Shown here: positions 1-9,881 of the stretch, piece by piece
Layout: each line of letters begins with the position of its first letter
Position numbering within the stretch: the first letter of the stretch is position 1
DNA from: Buddleja alternifolia
Taxonomy: Eukaryota; Streptophyta; Magnoliopsida; Lamiales; Scrophulariaceae
NCBI GenBank assembly: GCA_019426215.1
Contig: CM033408.1
Coordinates: forward strand, 24,903,953 to 24,967,952
Reading direction: 5' to 3'
DNA: 64,000 bases
Made by a program: the position numbers and the translations under genes
The notes under the pieces: generated by a model
The model's input: the letters and a program-made list of their open reading frames with translations, nothing else
Told to the model about the DNA's origin: nothing
The model's database searches: none

Positions 1-531
1 CAGTACCACTACTAATTTCCAAGTCTAGCGGACAAAATACTTGTTCCAAACTCTCTCGATGGACACGAATGATTAAATGCACATCTATACATTTAATATG
101 AAAAAATATTCTTACAATATTAAATCAATATTTAAGAATATTTCAAAGTACTCAAATTAGTACTAAATAGTTCTTAAAATAATATTTAAGAACTTCAAGA
201 ATGTTGTAAAAGCTCAATATAGCATTTAATATTCAACATCATTCTTACAATATTAAAATTAATATTTATTAAACAAAAAAATTCTAAAAAAATACTCAAT
301 ATTGTATTTAAGAGAAGAAGAGAGTAGAGAATATGATTATGGTGTCTTAAATTTCGAAAATAGAGAGCCTATTTATAGAGAAAGAAAAGTTTTGGGAAAA
401 ATTTGTAGTTTTTCAGATTTCAGCAGAAGGGCCCAAAAGTTGTGACTTTTGGACGAAAACCCCCCTAACGCACTATTCGGAATCTGCAAATTTGCCCCCA
501 AAAGCCGCTCCCTTTGTGAACAGCTTCTAGG
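1..531. other. Unassigned AT-rich flank, probably part of an older LTR
   Basis: No coding sequence is visible. The stretch holds several near-repeats of the type AATATTTAAGAA and GCATTTAAT. It also has a minus-strand TATA box (TATAAATAG, positions 369-377), followed on that strand by a pyrimidine-rich run resembling an LTR transcription start region. It ends where the 5' LTR of E2 begins. I infer a truncated minus-strand LTR, but no partner copy is in the window to prove it. Confidence 0.35.
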
Positions 532-838
532 TGTTAGGATTAATCCCTCAATGCCAACGATGAAATAGACTGTATAGAGCTTTTACCTTTATGTTGTACA
601 AACTCTTATTTTGATATAAAAGGCAATTTACATTTGTTCAATTAAATCTTAATGCCATTAATGAGTATTGAACATATTAGTAATCAAGAGAGAGCTTCTA
701 CACCTTAAGAATTAAGGAGATGGACAATAGAAGCGTCAATTCTTTGATTACTTAAAAAGGGTTCTCAAGTCGAAGGGTCTTAATTGGGCATTATGACTAG
801 ACTTGTATGACATAGGTTCTGACAAAGAGTGTCAGTCG
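532..838 (+). repeat. E2 5' LTR, first part
   Basis: The sequence from TGTTAGGATTAA onward matches the start of the E2 3' LTR (from about 16954), including the shared phrase TTTACCTTTATGTTGTACAA. It stops at 838, where the LTR of E1 begins, and resumes at 9882. Confidence 0.85.
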
Positions 839-2435
839 TGTTAGAGTATATGCCCTCAAATACCATAAAGAGGATAGATTTATAGGGCATTAACTTGTAA
901 CTAAACAATATCTTTTTATAATATAAGGCATTATCTTGTTGTTTTCTTATAGGCATTTGTAAGGTGTTAATAAACGATGTAAAGTCCTTGAGAATAAGGC
1001 AAACCTTCTACTTCCTTTGGGATAGGAAGAATGACACTAGAAGGGTTTGATCCTTATTCTCTAAATAGAGTTTGCAAGTCTAAGAAAGTATTTGACTGGA
1101 CATCAATACAGAACAAGGACTTGCATGATATAAGTTTTGACAAAGAAAGTGTCAGTCAAACACTATGGGAATGATAGTGGGAACTTATGTCATGGACATG
1201 TAAGTTAGACTGATATGTTCGAACACGGCTCGCATCAGTTTCATCACATTGGTATTCACTCACTAACAGTCAATGATGAAACTGATAAGTTGTGATAGGT
1301 ACGCATGAACCTTAGACCTGAGGAATCGAGTTGAAGATGTACTTGTGACATCAAGTCTGTCATTAGAGTAGTTAGATCCAATTCACCATTTTGTGGGATC
1401 GACGTCGAAGAGCGACTTGATGGCAAGTAGCATTGTTAACTGATTAGCAAAATGGGATTTATTTCTCTCATAAGTGAATCAGCTAAATATCCTATGTAGT
1501 CATGAATGAGTGAGGTTAAAAGTCTTTGGCCAAAGCATAAAATGACCTCGACTCATTATGAGCTAAGCATATGGTCAAGTCATGTGAGTTTGACTAAAAC
1601 CATGACTCTCAATTGATTGGGATATAAGAATAAAAGGTTTATACACATACGGTATTCATAGCGTATATGGTTTGGAATGATCCTATTCATTCGTTCTGAA
1701 TTGGGATACGATGTGAGCCACGTGACTGACTAGTTGTAACTCACTTGCTTTTGGTTTCCTCCCAATTGCCTTTTGAGACGAACCTAAAGAGTCTCGCTTA
1801 AAGGAAGTGAAAAAAGAAAATCATGGAAAAAGACTTGAGAGAATTTTTGAAATTGGATATCGAGATTACTTAATTAATCATTAGATGATTTTATTAATTA
1901 ATTAAGTTAATGAATTAATTAATTCCTTAGAGGAATTTAATTATAATATTAACATGAATTTAATTGATAATTTAATTAATTTATTTATTGGATAAATAAT
2001 ATTAATTATTTAATTAATTAATAACCAAAGCCCAAAGGCTAAAAAGCCCACAAAGTGGGCGTCCATGAAGCTTAGGTTATTGTTTTCTATTGTAGTATAT
2101 ATATACTACTTAGTGAAAAAAATAACAGGGTTAAGTAATCAATACACAAACTTTCTCTCCAAGTCAAACTCTCTTCCCTTTCTCTCTCACTCTAGCCGTC
2201 CATCAAGGTGAAGAAGAAGGAGATTTTTGTTTTTGACTCCGCCGTGGCAATTTAGAGACAGCGACGGATTTGCTGTTGAAGAAAGGATTGCAAAGTTGGT
2301 CCAGATTTCAACATACGCGAGAACGGTAATTAATTTCCTAAAACCCAATTTAAATACGAGGAATAGAGATGAGCCACTGGGATTTAACTATTTTGTTTCT
2401 GCTGCATTTTTGATTTTATGCAATTTTTCCCAACA
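839..2435 (+). repeat. E1 5' LTR
   Basis: A 1,597-bp direct repeat of 8288-9881. It begins TGTTAGAGTATATG and ends in CCCAACA, one base before the PBS. Inside are AT-rich U3 blocks of TTAATTAA type, a palindromic TATA region at 2092-2109, and a possible splice donor (G/GTAATT) at 2326 near the 3' end. Confidence 0.93.
2092..2109 (+). promoter_or_regulatory. E1 5' LTR core promoter, palindromic TATA
   Basis: GTAGTATATATATACTAC is an 18-bp perfect palindrome and the only strong TATA-like block in this LTR. It is kept unchanged in the other LTR (9539-9556). Its place in the last quarter of the LTR fits the U3/R boundary. The transcription start is inferred, not seen. Confidence 0.6.
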
Positions 2436-2436
2436 G

Positions 2437-2450
2437 TGGTATCAAAGCCA
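2437..2450 (+). other. E1 primer binding site (initiator Met tRNA)
   Basis: TGGTATCAAAGCCA lies one base after the 5' LTR. It matches the usual plant Copia PBS TGGTATCAGAGC, the complement of the initiator-Met tRNA 3' end, with one mismatch (A for G). Confidence 0.85.
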
Positions 2451-2599
2451 ATCTCTAATTTCTGTATTTAATTGATTATGTGTTTTTCGCATTTTTTGAA
2501 GCATGTTTTGAATATGTTTTTCATGATGATATCCATGATTTTTCTGCATTTAATTCATGTATGTTGTAGTATGATGACTTGTGAATTGATAAATCTGAT

Positions 2600-2885
2600 T
2601 TTTGTGAGAATCGGGTCGGAAAAACCCAGCGACGAGCGTGTTGAAAACAACTTGCGCAGTCTGCGCGCTAGCACACGCTGTGCGTGCAGTGGGTGGCCTT
2701 CGGGCCACATGCTGCGCTCATTGCGGCTACTGTGCGCACGAAGTGTGTGCACCACGTCGTGAGCAGGGCATGGCCAGCGCACGGCGCCTGGCTGCTCGGC
2801 CAGGCTTTAGCCGTGCGCTGGGCACACGTCACAAGTCGTGTCGTGCGCCCAGCACACGTGGGCTCGGGTCCTAACGGGTCGGGTT
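2600..2885 (+). other. GC-rich structured island in the E1 leader
   Basis: This stretch is clearly GC- and CpG-rich while the rest of the element is AT-rich. It holds several strong hairpins: GTGGCC-TTCG-GGCCAC (2693-2708), GCCTGGC/GCCAGGC (2786-2792 with 2799-2805), and an imperfect pair of about 17 bp near 2811-2827 and 2845-2862. The short ORFs crossing it on both strands have no recognisable domain, so I treat them as chance. It is probably part of the untranslated leader. E2 has a weaker GC-rich block at the same place (about 11460-11700). Confidence 0.6.
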
Positions 2886-3900
2886 ATTTTTCCTCGGGTC
2901 CAATTTTTTAAATAAATGGGTTTTGGGCTATATTAATTATCCGGAAGGATCAAAAGGATGATGATCCGGATTTGATTAAATAAGCCCAAATTGTTTTAAT
3001 TAAAATTATGGACTCTTCAATAAATTAATTTTGGGCCTAATTAATTAAAATTAAATATGCCAATGGTTGGTAATTTAATTTTATGAAATTAAGACCAATT
3101 TAGTTTTATTGAAAAATATTAATTTAAGTGAAATAATTAATTAATGGTTCTTGGAGAATTTTTTTTAATTAAGTTATTTATTTAAATTAGAGATTCTCAC
3201 TAAATGGTTTATTGTCATGATTATCAATAAAATTTGGAATTTTATCAAGGGAATTAATTTGTTGGGCTAATTATTCATTAAAATAATCACCAACATAATT
3301 GCTTTATTTTACGCGAGTATGTATTATGTGATGGTGACATTGTCCATGGGCTTAGGTTATTTCTTTTGATTGTATTTCCTTATATGGGTTGTAAGGGCCG
3401 GAATTGAGCCCGTTTATTTTATTTCTAGAATTATGTATAGGTTGTTAAATAATCTCATGTAATAGATAGAAATAGAATAGGTCTTTGAAGAGAAGATCAA
3501 TCCAAAAGAAGAGGAGCTTGGAGCCCACGAAGAATAGCTAGGCTTATTTTTCTTTTAATAATGGTCCATTGGCTTGGGCCCTCTAGATAAAGCCCATGGA
3601 CATATGTGTTGATTTATTGCTTTCGATGCATGTTCATTAGTGTATGAAGCATGTATGTTATCAATATGCGCTATATAAATTGAATAATGTGCAAAGTGAG
3701 ACTTAGATAAATGTTTAGAACATGAATTCTCCCAAACAAAAATTATACTAAGTTAGTAAGGGGTGCTAGACATCCTTTCCCTCTACTAAACTTAATAAAA
3801 TCAAGTATTAAACCTAGTATATGGCATCTTCCCAGTAAGTGGGGGTCGTATATCAAGATTTAATTCTAAAATTTTATTAAGTGCATTAGATGCCTTAATC
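2886..3900 (+). other. E1 untranslated leader, AT-rich part
   Basis: No coding sequence. Several phrases are shared with the E2 leader: ATGTGCAAAGTGAGACT (near 3688 in E1 and 12423 in E2), a TTGGCTTGGGCCC-type block, and an AGTGGGGGT block. An inverted repeat, ACTTAATAAAAT (about 3788) with ATTTTATTAAGT (about 3873), could close a larger stem just upstream of the three conserved stem-loops. Confidence 0.6.
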
Positions 3901-3907
3901 GAGACAT

Positions 3908-4150
3908 ATTTCACCCCAAATATTGTTAAAGGGTTGCAAGGTGAAATTCAAATGTTAGATTATGAGGAGTTAGTGGGAGTAAACTTAGATAATCCACAAA
4001 ACCTATAAATCGTTAAAGGGTTGCGGTTTTGGTGGATTATGGGAAAAAGAAGATTGAACCATCTATTGAATAGATTGATGTTGGACATCAATTTAATTAA
4101 ATAATGGACCAAATGTCGTTAAAGGGTTGCCATCCATTAGATTAATTAAA
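3908..4150 (+). promoter_or_regulatory. Three tandem stem-loops with a shared loop motif (E1 leader)
   Basis: Stem-loop 1 pairs ATTTCACC (3908-3915) with GGTGAAAT (3940-3947). Stem-loop 2 pairs 3989-4003 with 4025-4040, about 15 bp with one bulge. Stem-loop 3 pairs 4092-4108 with 4133-4150, about 16 bp with a small internal loop. The three loops (about 3916-3939, 4004-4024, 4109-4132) carry GTTAAAGGGTTGC, with TCGTTAAAGGGTTGC in loops 2 and 3. The stems are unrelated in sequence. The same module occurs at the same place in E2. The function is unknown; packaging, dimerisation or translation control are possible for an element leader. Confidence 0.7.
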
Positions 4151-4354
4151 AAAATCAATCCCCACCACGAAGTACATTGCAACGATCACTTCTGTTTTTC
4201 ACAGTGGGAGTGTGAATCTCGAAAAATGTAGTAGGAGCCAAGTTATAAGTCGAAGTCCTTGATTTTAAACTTGGTTTTAGTTTAGTCACACAAGTCTAAT
4301 AAAGTCTGGTTTATTTTCTGCAGCTATTTATGATTTATCTCTCTCAAAACAAAA

Positions 4355-5190
4355 ATGACTATCAACCCACTTTTCGTTTTACTCGTAAAGAACATCCTTA
4401 CCGGACCCATCTACGTGGATTGGCTAAGGAACTTGAGAATAGTTCTCAACATGGAGTCCTTGGGATACATGTTGTACACAGACATCCCTGCTCCTCCTGC
4501 CAGAACACGTGCCAACGAGGAAGAAGTCCAAGCTCATGAAAAATGGGTAAAGGACGACGTCCGAGTGCGTGGGTACATTCTTGGCTCAATGACAAATGAG
4601 CTTCAGAGGTCCCACGAGAAGATGACCACAGCGAGGGCTATATTGGCACACTTGGTCGAGCTCTATGGTGAGCACAGCCGTACTGCTAGATATAAGATAT
4701 CTAAAGAGCTCTTCGAGGCCAAAATGAGAGAAGGTGAGAAAGTTGGGGATCATGTCCTCAAGATGATCTCGAGGATTGAGAGATTGGAGGCTCTCGATTT
4801 TACTATGAACCCACATCTTCAAACTGATCTCATTTTGCAGTCTCTTCCTGATTCCTTTTCCCAATGTTTCATGAACTTCAATTGCAATGAGATTGAATGA
4901 AACTTAGCTGGGCTAATGAATAAATTAAACACTGCACAATCTCAATTGAAGCCCAAGGGAAAGGAAACTGCACTGGTTATCTCTTCTGGGCCCAGACGGG
5001 CGAAGAATAAGAAGAAGAAAGCCAAGAAGCAGAGTGGCGAGCTTGGAGCTCAGGGTGGTGTCGATAAAGGAAACGGGAAAGCTCCTGTGAATCGCAAGCG
5101 TAAAGGGCCACAAAAGATAGACAGATGCCTACACTGCGGTGAGCTGGGCCACTAGAGAAGGAACTGTCCGAACAAGGGGCCGGGCGCACA
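4355..5190 (+). pseudogene. E1 gag (Copia-type capsid/nucleocapsid)
   Basis: The start ATG follows the phrase CTCTCTCAAAA that also precedes gag in E2. The N-terminus contains NILTGPIYVDWLRNLRIVL, a typical Copia gag opening, followed by a UBN2/retrotran_gag-like helical region up to about residue 180. A lysine-rich segment follows, then a CCHC knuckle beginning CLHCGELGH. In-frame stops are TGA at 4898-4900 and TAG at 5153-5155. The second lies where a Trp is expected in the knuckle (GHW), and the reading frame goes on in frame after both. The product would coat RNA and form the particle; here it cannot be made whole. Confidence 0.85.
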
Positions 5191-5194
5191 AGGT

Positions 5195-8100
5195 ATGGAA
5201 CTTTATGTTCATGAAACTTATTGTTCTATGACCGTCTTCTCTACATCTTGGATTCTTGATTCTGGAGCTAGTGCTCACATTTGTTGTATGAATCAGGATC
5301 CGGTACGAGGAAGGAAGCTGGACAGTGATGCGGTGCAGATAAAAGTAGGCAGCAGGCATAGCATCACAGCTACTGGAATTGGATCTACCTCATTGCTTTT
5401 AAATTCTGGACATACACTATTTTTGGATAATGTTTTAGTTTTGCCTAATGGGCTTAAAAACATTGTTTCTATTCCCGTTTTAGTTAAACTTGGTTACACT
5501 TTCCATTTTATTGATGAACAATGCAACATTTATTATGGTAATAAATTAGTAGGCTTTGCTTCTTTAATAAATGGATTGTATTACCTTAATGTCTAGAATG
5601 AGTGTTCTGTGAATACTATACAAAGAAAACGTAGTAGGCTTGGAATAAATCAAAGAATGATTTGGCATCTTAGACTAGGCCATGCCGGCGAACATAAAAT
5701 TCGTAAAATGGAGAAAGATGGACTAATTGGTCCATTGGGATTGAATCCCTATCCTACTTGTGAATCTTGTCTCAAAGGCAAGATGGCTAGATCCCTCTTC
5801 ACAAGGACTTTTGAAAGAGCCTCACAAATCTTAGGCTTAGTGCACATTGATGTTTGTGGTCCATTTGGAGAAATGGCACGAAGAGATTTCCTTTACTTCA
5901 TCACCTTCAAGATATGGTCTAGTGTACATGATGAGGCATAAGTCTGAATCCATTGAAAAATTCAAGGAATTTAAGGCTTTAGTGGAAAATCAAACTGGCC
6001 AACATATAAAAACCCTTCGATCGGATCGAGGAGGAGAATATATGAGCGACGAGTTTGATGTATACCTCAGAGAGAATGGTATAGTATTACAGCTCACACC
6101 TCCAGCGACACCACAGTTAGATGGAATAGCAGAGAGAAGGAATCTAACCTTGTTGGACATGGTTCGCTTCATGCTCAGCTACACTGACTTACCCATTTCA
6201 CTGTGGGGTCATGCACTGCTGACAGCTATACACATTTTAAATAGATGTCCGTCCAAGTCCGTTCCTATGACTCCCTATGAGATATGGAGGAATAGGAAAC
6301 CAATTCTTAATCACATCAAGATTTGGGGATGTCCGAATTATGTCAAAAAGACAAAAGTGGACAAGTTGGAGGCTAGATGCTTGAAGGGAAGTTTCGTTAG
6401 ATATCGTGAAGATTCAATGGGATACCTCTTTTACCTGCACGATGATCAAAGGATCATTGTAGCTTTACAAGCCCACTTTCTTGAAGATGAGTTCATTCAA
6501 GAAGAAGGAGCGGGTAGAAAGATTGTTCTCGAAGAACAAAATGAGACTCCAGTGGATACATCTACACAGGAAGTGAGAACCGAACCTTCTGTAACACAAC
6601 CACAACGGCAAAGATCAAGTAGAGTACCTCAACCGCCTGAGAGGTACGGATATCTGGTATAGAGGGAATTGGATCTTCATTCTGTATTAGAGGAGGATCA
6701 TGGAGATGATCCCTCCACTTTTGATCAAGCAATGGTGGATGTGGATGCTAATAGATGGCGTGAAGCTATGAAAACTGAGATCGATTCGATGCAAGCATAC
6801 CAAGTCTGGAAATTTGTGGACCAACCTGAAGGGGTAAAACCAATCGGGTGCAAATGGATTTACAAGAGAAAGATTGGTGTTGATGGCAAGGTTGACACCT
6901 AAAAAGCCAGGCTAGTGGCGAAAGGGTATAGTCAAAAAGAAGGAATTGACTACCAAGAAACCTTTTCACCAGTGGCTATGATCAAATCAATAAGGATTCT
7001 ACTTGCAATAGCTGTATACCTAGACTATGAAATATTGCAAATGGATGTCAAAATTGCTTTCCTAAATAGATTCCTAGAAGAGGACATCTATATGGAACAG
7101 CCTAAAGATTTTGTATCCGAGGAGCATCCTCATAAGGTGTGTAAGCTTGAGAGATCTATTTATGGACTCAAGCAAGCATCCCGTAGCTAGAATCTACGTT
7201 TTGATGAGGCTGTTAAAGGATTTGACTTCATCAAGAACGAAGACGAGCCATGTGTTTACAAAAAGGTTAGTGGGAGCAAGATAACATTCCTTATGTTATA
7301 CGTTGATGACATATTACTCATAGGGAATGATATAGGAATGTTCACCACTGTAAAGAAGTGGCTTTCGAGTACTTTCTCCATGAAAGACTTGGGAGAGGCA
7401 ACTTATATTCTAAGGATTCGCATCTACAGAGATCGAACACATAGAATGATAGGGCTCTCTCAAGCCCTTTACTTAGAAAAGGTCCTAAAGAGATATAGGA
7501 TGGAGGATTCTAAGAAAGGGTTCCTACCAATGAGACATGGGATACATCTCTAAAAAACTATGTGTCCTCAAAGTGAGGAAGATAGAAAGGAAATGAGCAT
7601 TGTACCCTATGAATCAGTAGTGGGTAGCCTGATGTACGCAATATTGTGTACTAGACCTGACATTGCTTATTCGGTAAGCGTTGTTAGTCGATTTCAAGCA
7701 AACCCAGGCAAGGAACATTGGGAGGCTGTGAAGAGTATCCTAAAGTATCTGAAGAGAACCAAGGATATGATTCTCATCTATGGGAATGGTAGCCTGAGAG
7801 TGGATGGGTACACTGATTCGGATTTTCAATCCGATGTCGATGACCGGAAATCCATCTCAGGATTCGTATTCTCCCTCATTGGTGGGGCGGTAACTTGGAA
7901 AAGTTCCAAGCAAAGCACAACCGTGGACTCCACTACAGAGGCTGAATACATAGCTGCCTCAGAGGCTATTTGGATAAGGAATTTCGTAGAAGAACTTCAA
8001 GTGGTTCCTAGCATAAAGCTCTCGTTGCCACTTTATTGTGACAACACCGGAGCAATAGCGCAAGCAAAGGAACCTAGGTCTCACAACAAGTCCAAACACA

Positions 8101-8272
8101 TCGAGAGGAGATATCACATCATACGAGAGATCATAGCACTAGGAAAAATATCTATTCAGAAAATAGCCTCAGCTGACAATGTCGCTGATCTATTGACCAA
8201 GCCATTGGCACAAGCGGTGCTAGAAAAACATCTCGAAGTGATGGTATTAAATACCATAGCAAATGGCATTGA
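5195..8272 (+). pseudogene. E1 pol: protease, integrase, reverse transcriptase, RNase H
   Basis: This continues the gag frame. The aspartic protease has an intact WILDSGASAHIC near 5250. The gag-pre-integrase motif HLRLGHAGEHKI is near 5670. The integrase core has HIDVCGPFG and RSDRGGEY, and a PQLDGIAERR segment. A 14-bp deletion at about 5908 between two TTC copies shifts the frame and removes the TDDHSRY segment, so the second half reads in another frame. RT has KWIYKRKI, DVKIAFLN, YGLKQASRS and an intact LYVDDILLIG. RNase H has the TDSDF, STTEAEYIAAS and DNTGAIA motifs. Stops lie at 5594, 6660, 6900, 7188 and 7551. Homology to E2 puts the native stop near 8270-8272; a lost G lets the frame run on to 8342 inside the LTR. 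Confidence 0.9.
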
Positions 8273-8276
8273 GTGC

Positions 8277-8286
8277 AAGTGGGAGA
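8277..8286 (+). other. E1 polypurine tract
   Basis: The purine run AAGTGGGAGA sits directly before the 3' LTR and is the expected primer for plus-strand DNA. The same run stands before the 3' LTRs of E2 (16944-16953) and E6 (59781-59790, last G changed to A). Confidence 0.8.
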
Positions 8287-8287
8287 T

Positions 8288-9881
8288 TGTTAGAGTATAT
8301 GCTCTCAAATGCCGTAAAGAGGATAGATTTATAGGGCATTAACTTGTAACTAAACAATATCTTTTTATAATATAAGGCATTATCTTGTTGTTTTCTTATA
8401 GGCATTTGTAAGGTGTTAATAAACAACGTAAAGTCCTTGAGAATAAGGCAAACCTTCTAATTCCTATGGGATAGGAAGAATGACACTAGAAGGGTTTGAT
8501 CCTTATTCTCTAAATAGGGTTCGCAAGTCTAAGAAAGTATTTGACTGGACATCAATACAGAACAAGGACTTGCATGATATAAATTTTAACAGAGAAAGTG
8601 TCATTCGAACACTATGGGAATGATAGTGGGAACTTATGTCATGGACATGTAAGTTGGATTGATATGTTCGAACACGGCTCGCATTAGTTTCATCACATGG
8701 GTATTCACTCACTAACAGTCAATGATTAAACTGATAAGTTGTGATAGGTACGCGTGAACCTTAGACCTGAAGAATCGAGTTGAAGATATACTTGTGACAT
8801 CAAGTTTGTCATTAGAGTAGTTAGATCCAATTCACCCTTTAGTGGGATCGACTTCGAAGTGCGACTTGATGGGCAAGTAGCATTGTTAACTGATTAGCAA
8901 AATGGGATTTATTCTCTCATAAGTGAATGAGCTAAATATCCTATGCAGTCATGAATGAGTGAGGTTAAAAGTCTTTGGCCAAAGCATAAAATGACCTCGA
9001 CTCATTTTGAGCTAAGCATATGGTCAAGTCATGTGAGTTTGACTAAAATCATGACTCTCACTTGACTGGGATAAAAGAATAAAAGGTTTATACACGTACG
9101 GTATTCATAGCGTATATGGTTTGGAATGATCCTATTCATTTATTCTCAATTGGGATACGATGTGAGCCACGTGACTGGCTAGGTGTCACTCACATCCTTT
9201 TGGTTTTCTCCCAATTGCCTTTTGAGACGAACCTAAAGGATGGTGCTTAAAGGAAGTGCAAAAAGAAAATCATGGAAAAAGACTTGAGAGAATTTTCGGT
9301 ATTGGATGTCGAGATTAATTAATTAATCATTAGATGATTTTGTTATTTAATGAAATTAATGAATTAATTAATTCCTTAGAGAAATTTAATTATAATATTA
9401 ACATGAATTTAATTGATTATTTAATTAATTTAATTATTGGATAAATAATATTAATTGACAACCAAAACTCGAAGGCTTAAAAGCCCACAAGTGGGCGTCC
9501 ACTTAGGACTTATGAAGCCTAGGTTATTGTTTTCTATTGTAGTATATATATACTACTTAGTGAAAAAAATAACAGGGTTAAGTAATCAATACATAAACTT
9601 TCTCTCCAAATCAAACTCTCCTCCCTTTCTCTCTCACTCTAGCCGTCCATCAAGGTGAAGAAGAAGGAGATTTTCATTTTTGACTCCGGCGTGGCAATTT
9701 AGAGACAGCGACGGATTTGTTGTTCAAGAAAGGATTGCAAAGCTGGTTCAGATTTCAACATACGCGAGAACGATAATTAATTTCGTAAAACCCAATTAAA
9801 TACGAGAAATAGAGGTGAGCCACTGGGATTTAACTATTATTCTTCCGCTGCGTTTTTTATTTTCTGCAATTTTTTCCAACA
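8288..9881 (+). repeat. E1 3' LTR
   Basis: A direct repeat of 839-2435, with scattered substitutions and small indels. It starts TGTTAGAGTATATG and ends TTCCAACA. The palindromic TATA at 9539-9556 is intact, but the putative donor near the 3' end reads GATAATT instead of GGTAATT. Confidence 0.93.

Larger units (their letters stand above)
839..9881 (+). mobile_element. E1: Ty1/Copia LTR retrotransposon with both LTRs, inserted in the E2 LTR
   Basis: The element is 9,043 bp with LTRs 839-2435 and 8288-9881, both bounded by TG...CA. A PBS lies just after the 5' LTR and a polypurine tract just before the 3' LTR. The 5-bp flanks are AGTCG on the left and AGTTA on the right. The intact E2 3' LTR reads GTCAGTAGGTCACTA at the same place, so these flanks are a degraded target duplication. 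The gag-pol reading frame has six in-frame stops and a 14-bp deletion in integrase. It is non-autonomous now, but all domains can be recognised. E6 is the same family. Confidence 0.93.

Noticed and set aside
2472..2911. Four overlapping ORFs over the GC-rich leader of E1
   Set aside because: The sequence is GC-rich with few stop codons by composition. The ORFs lie on both strands and match no retroelement domain at this place.
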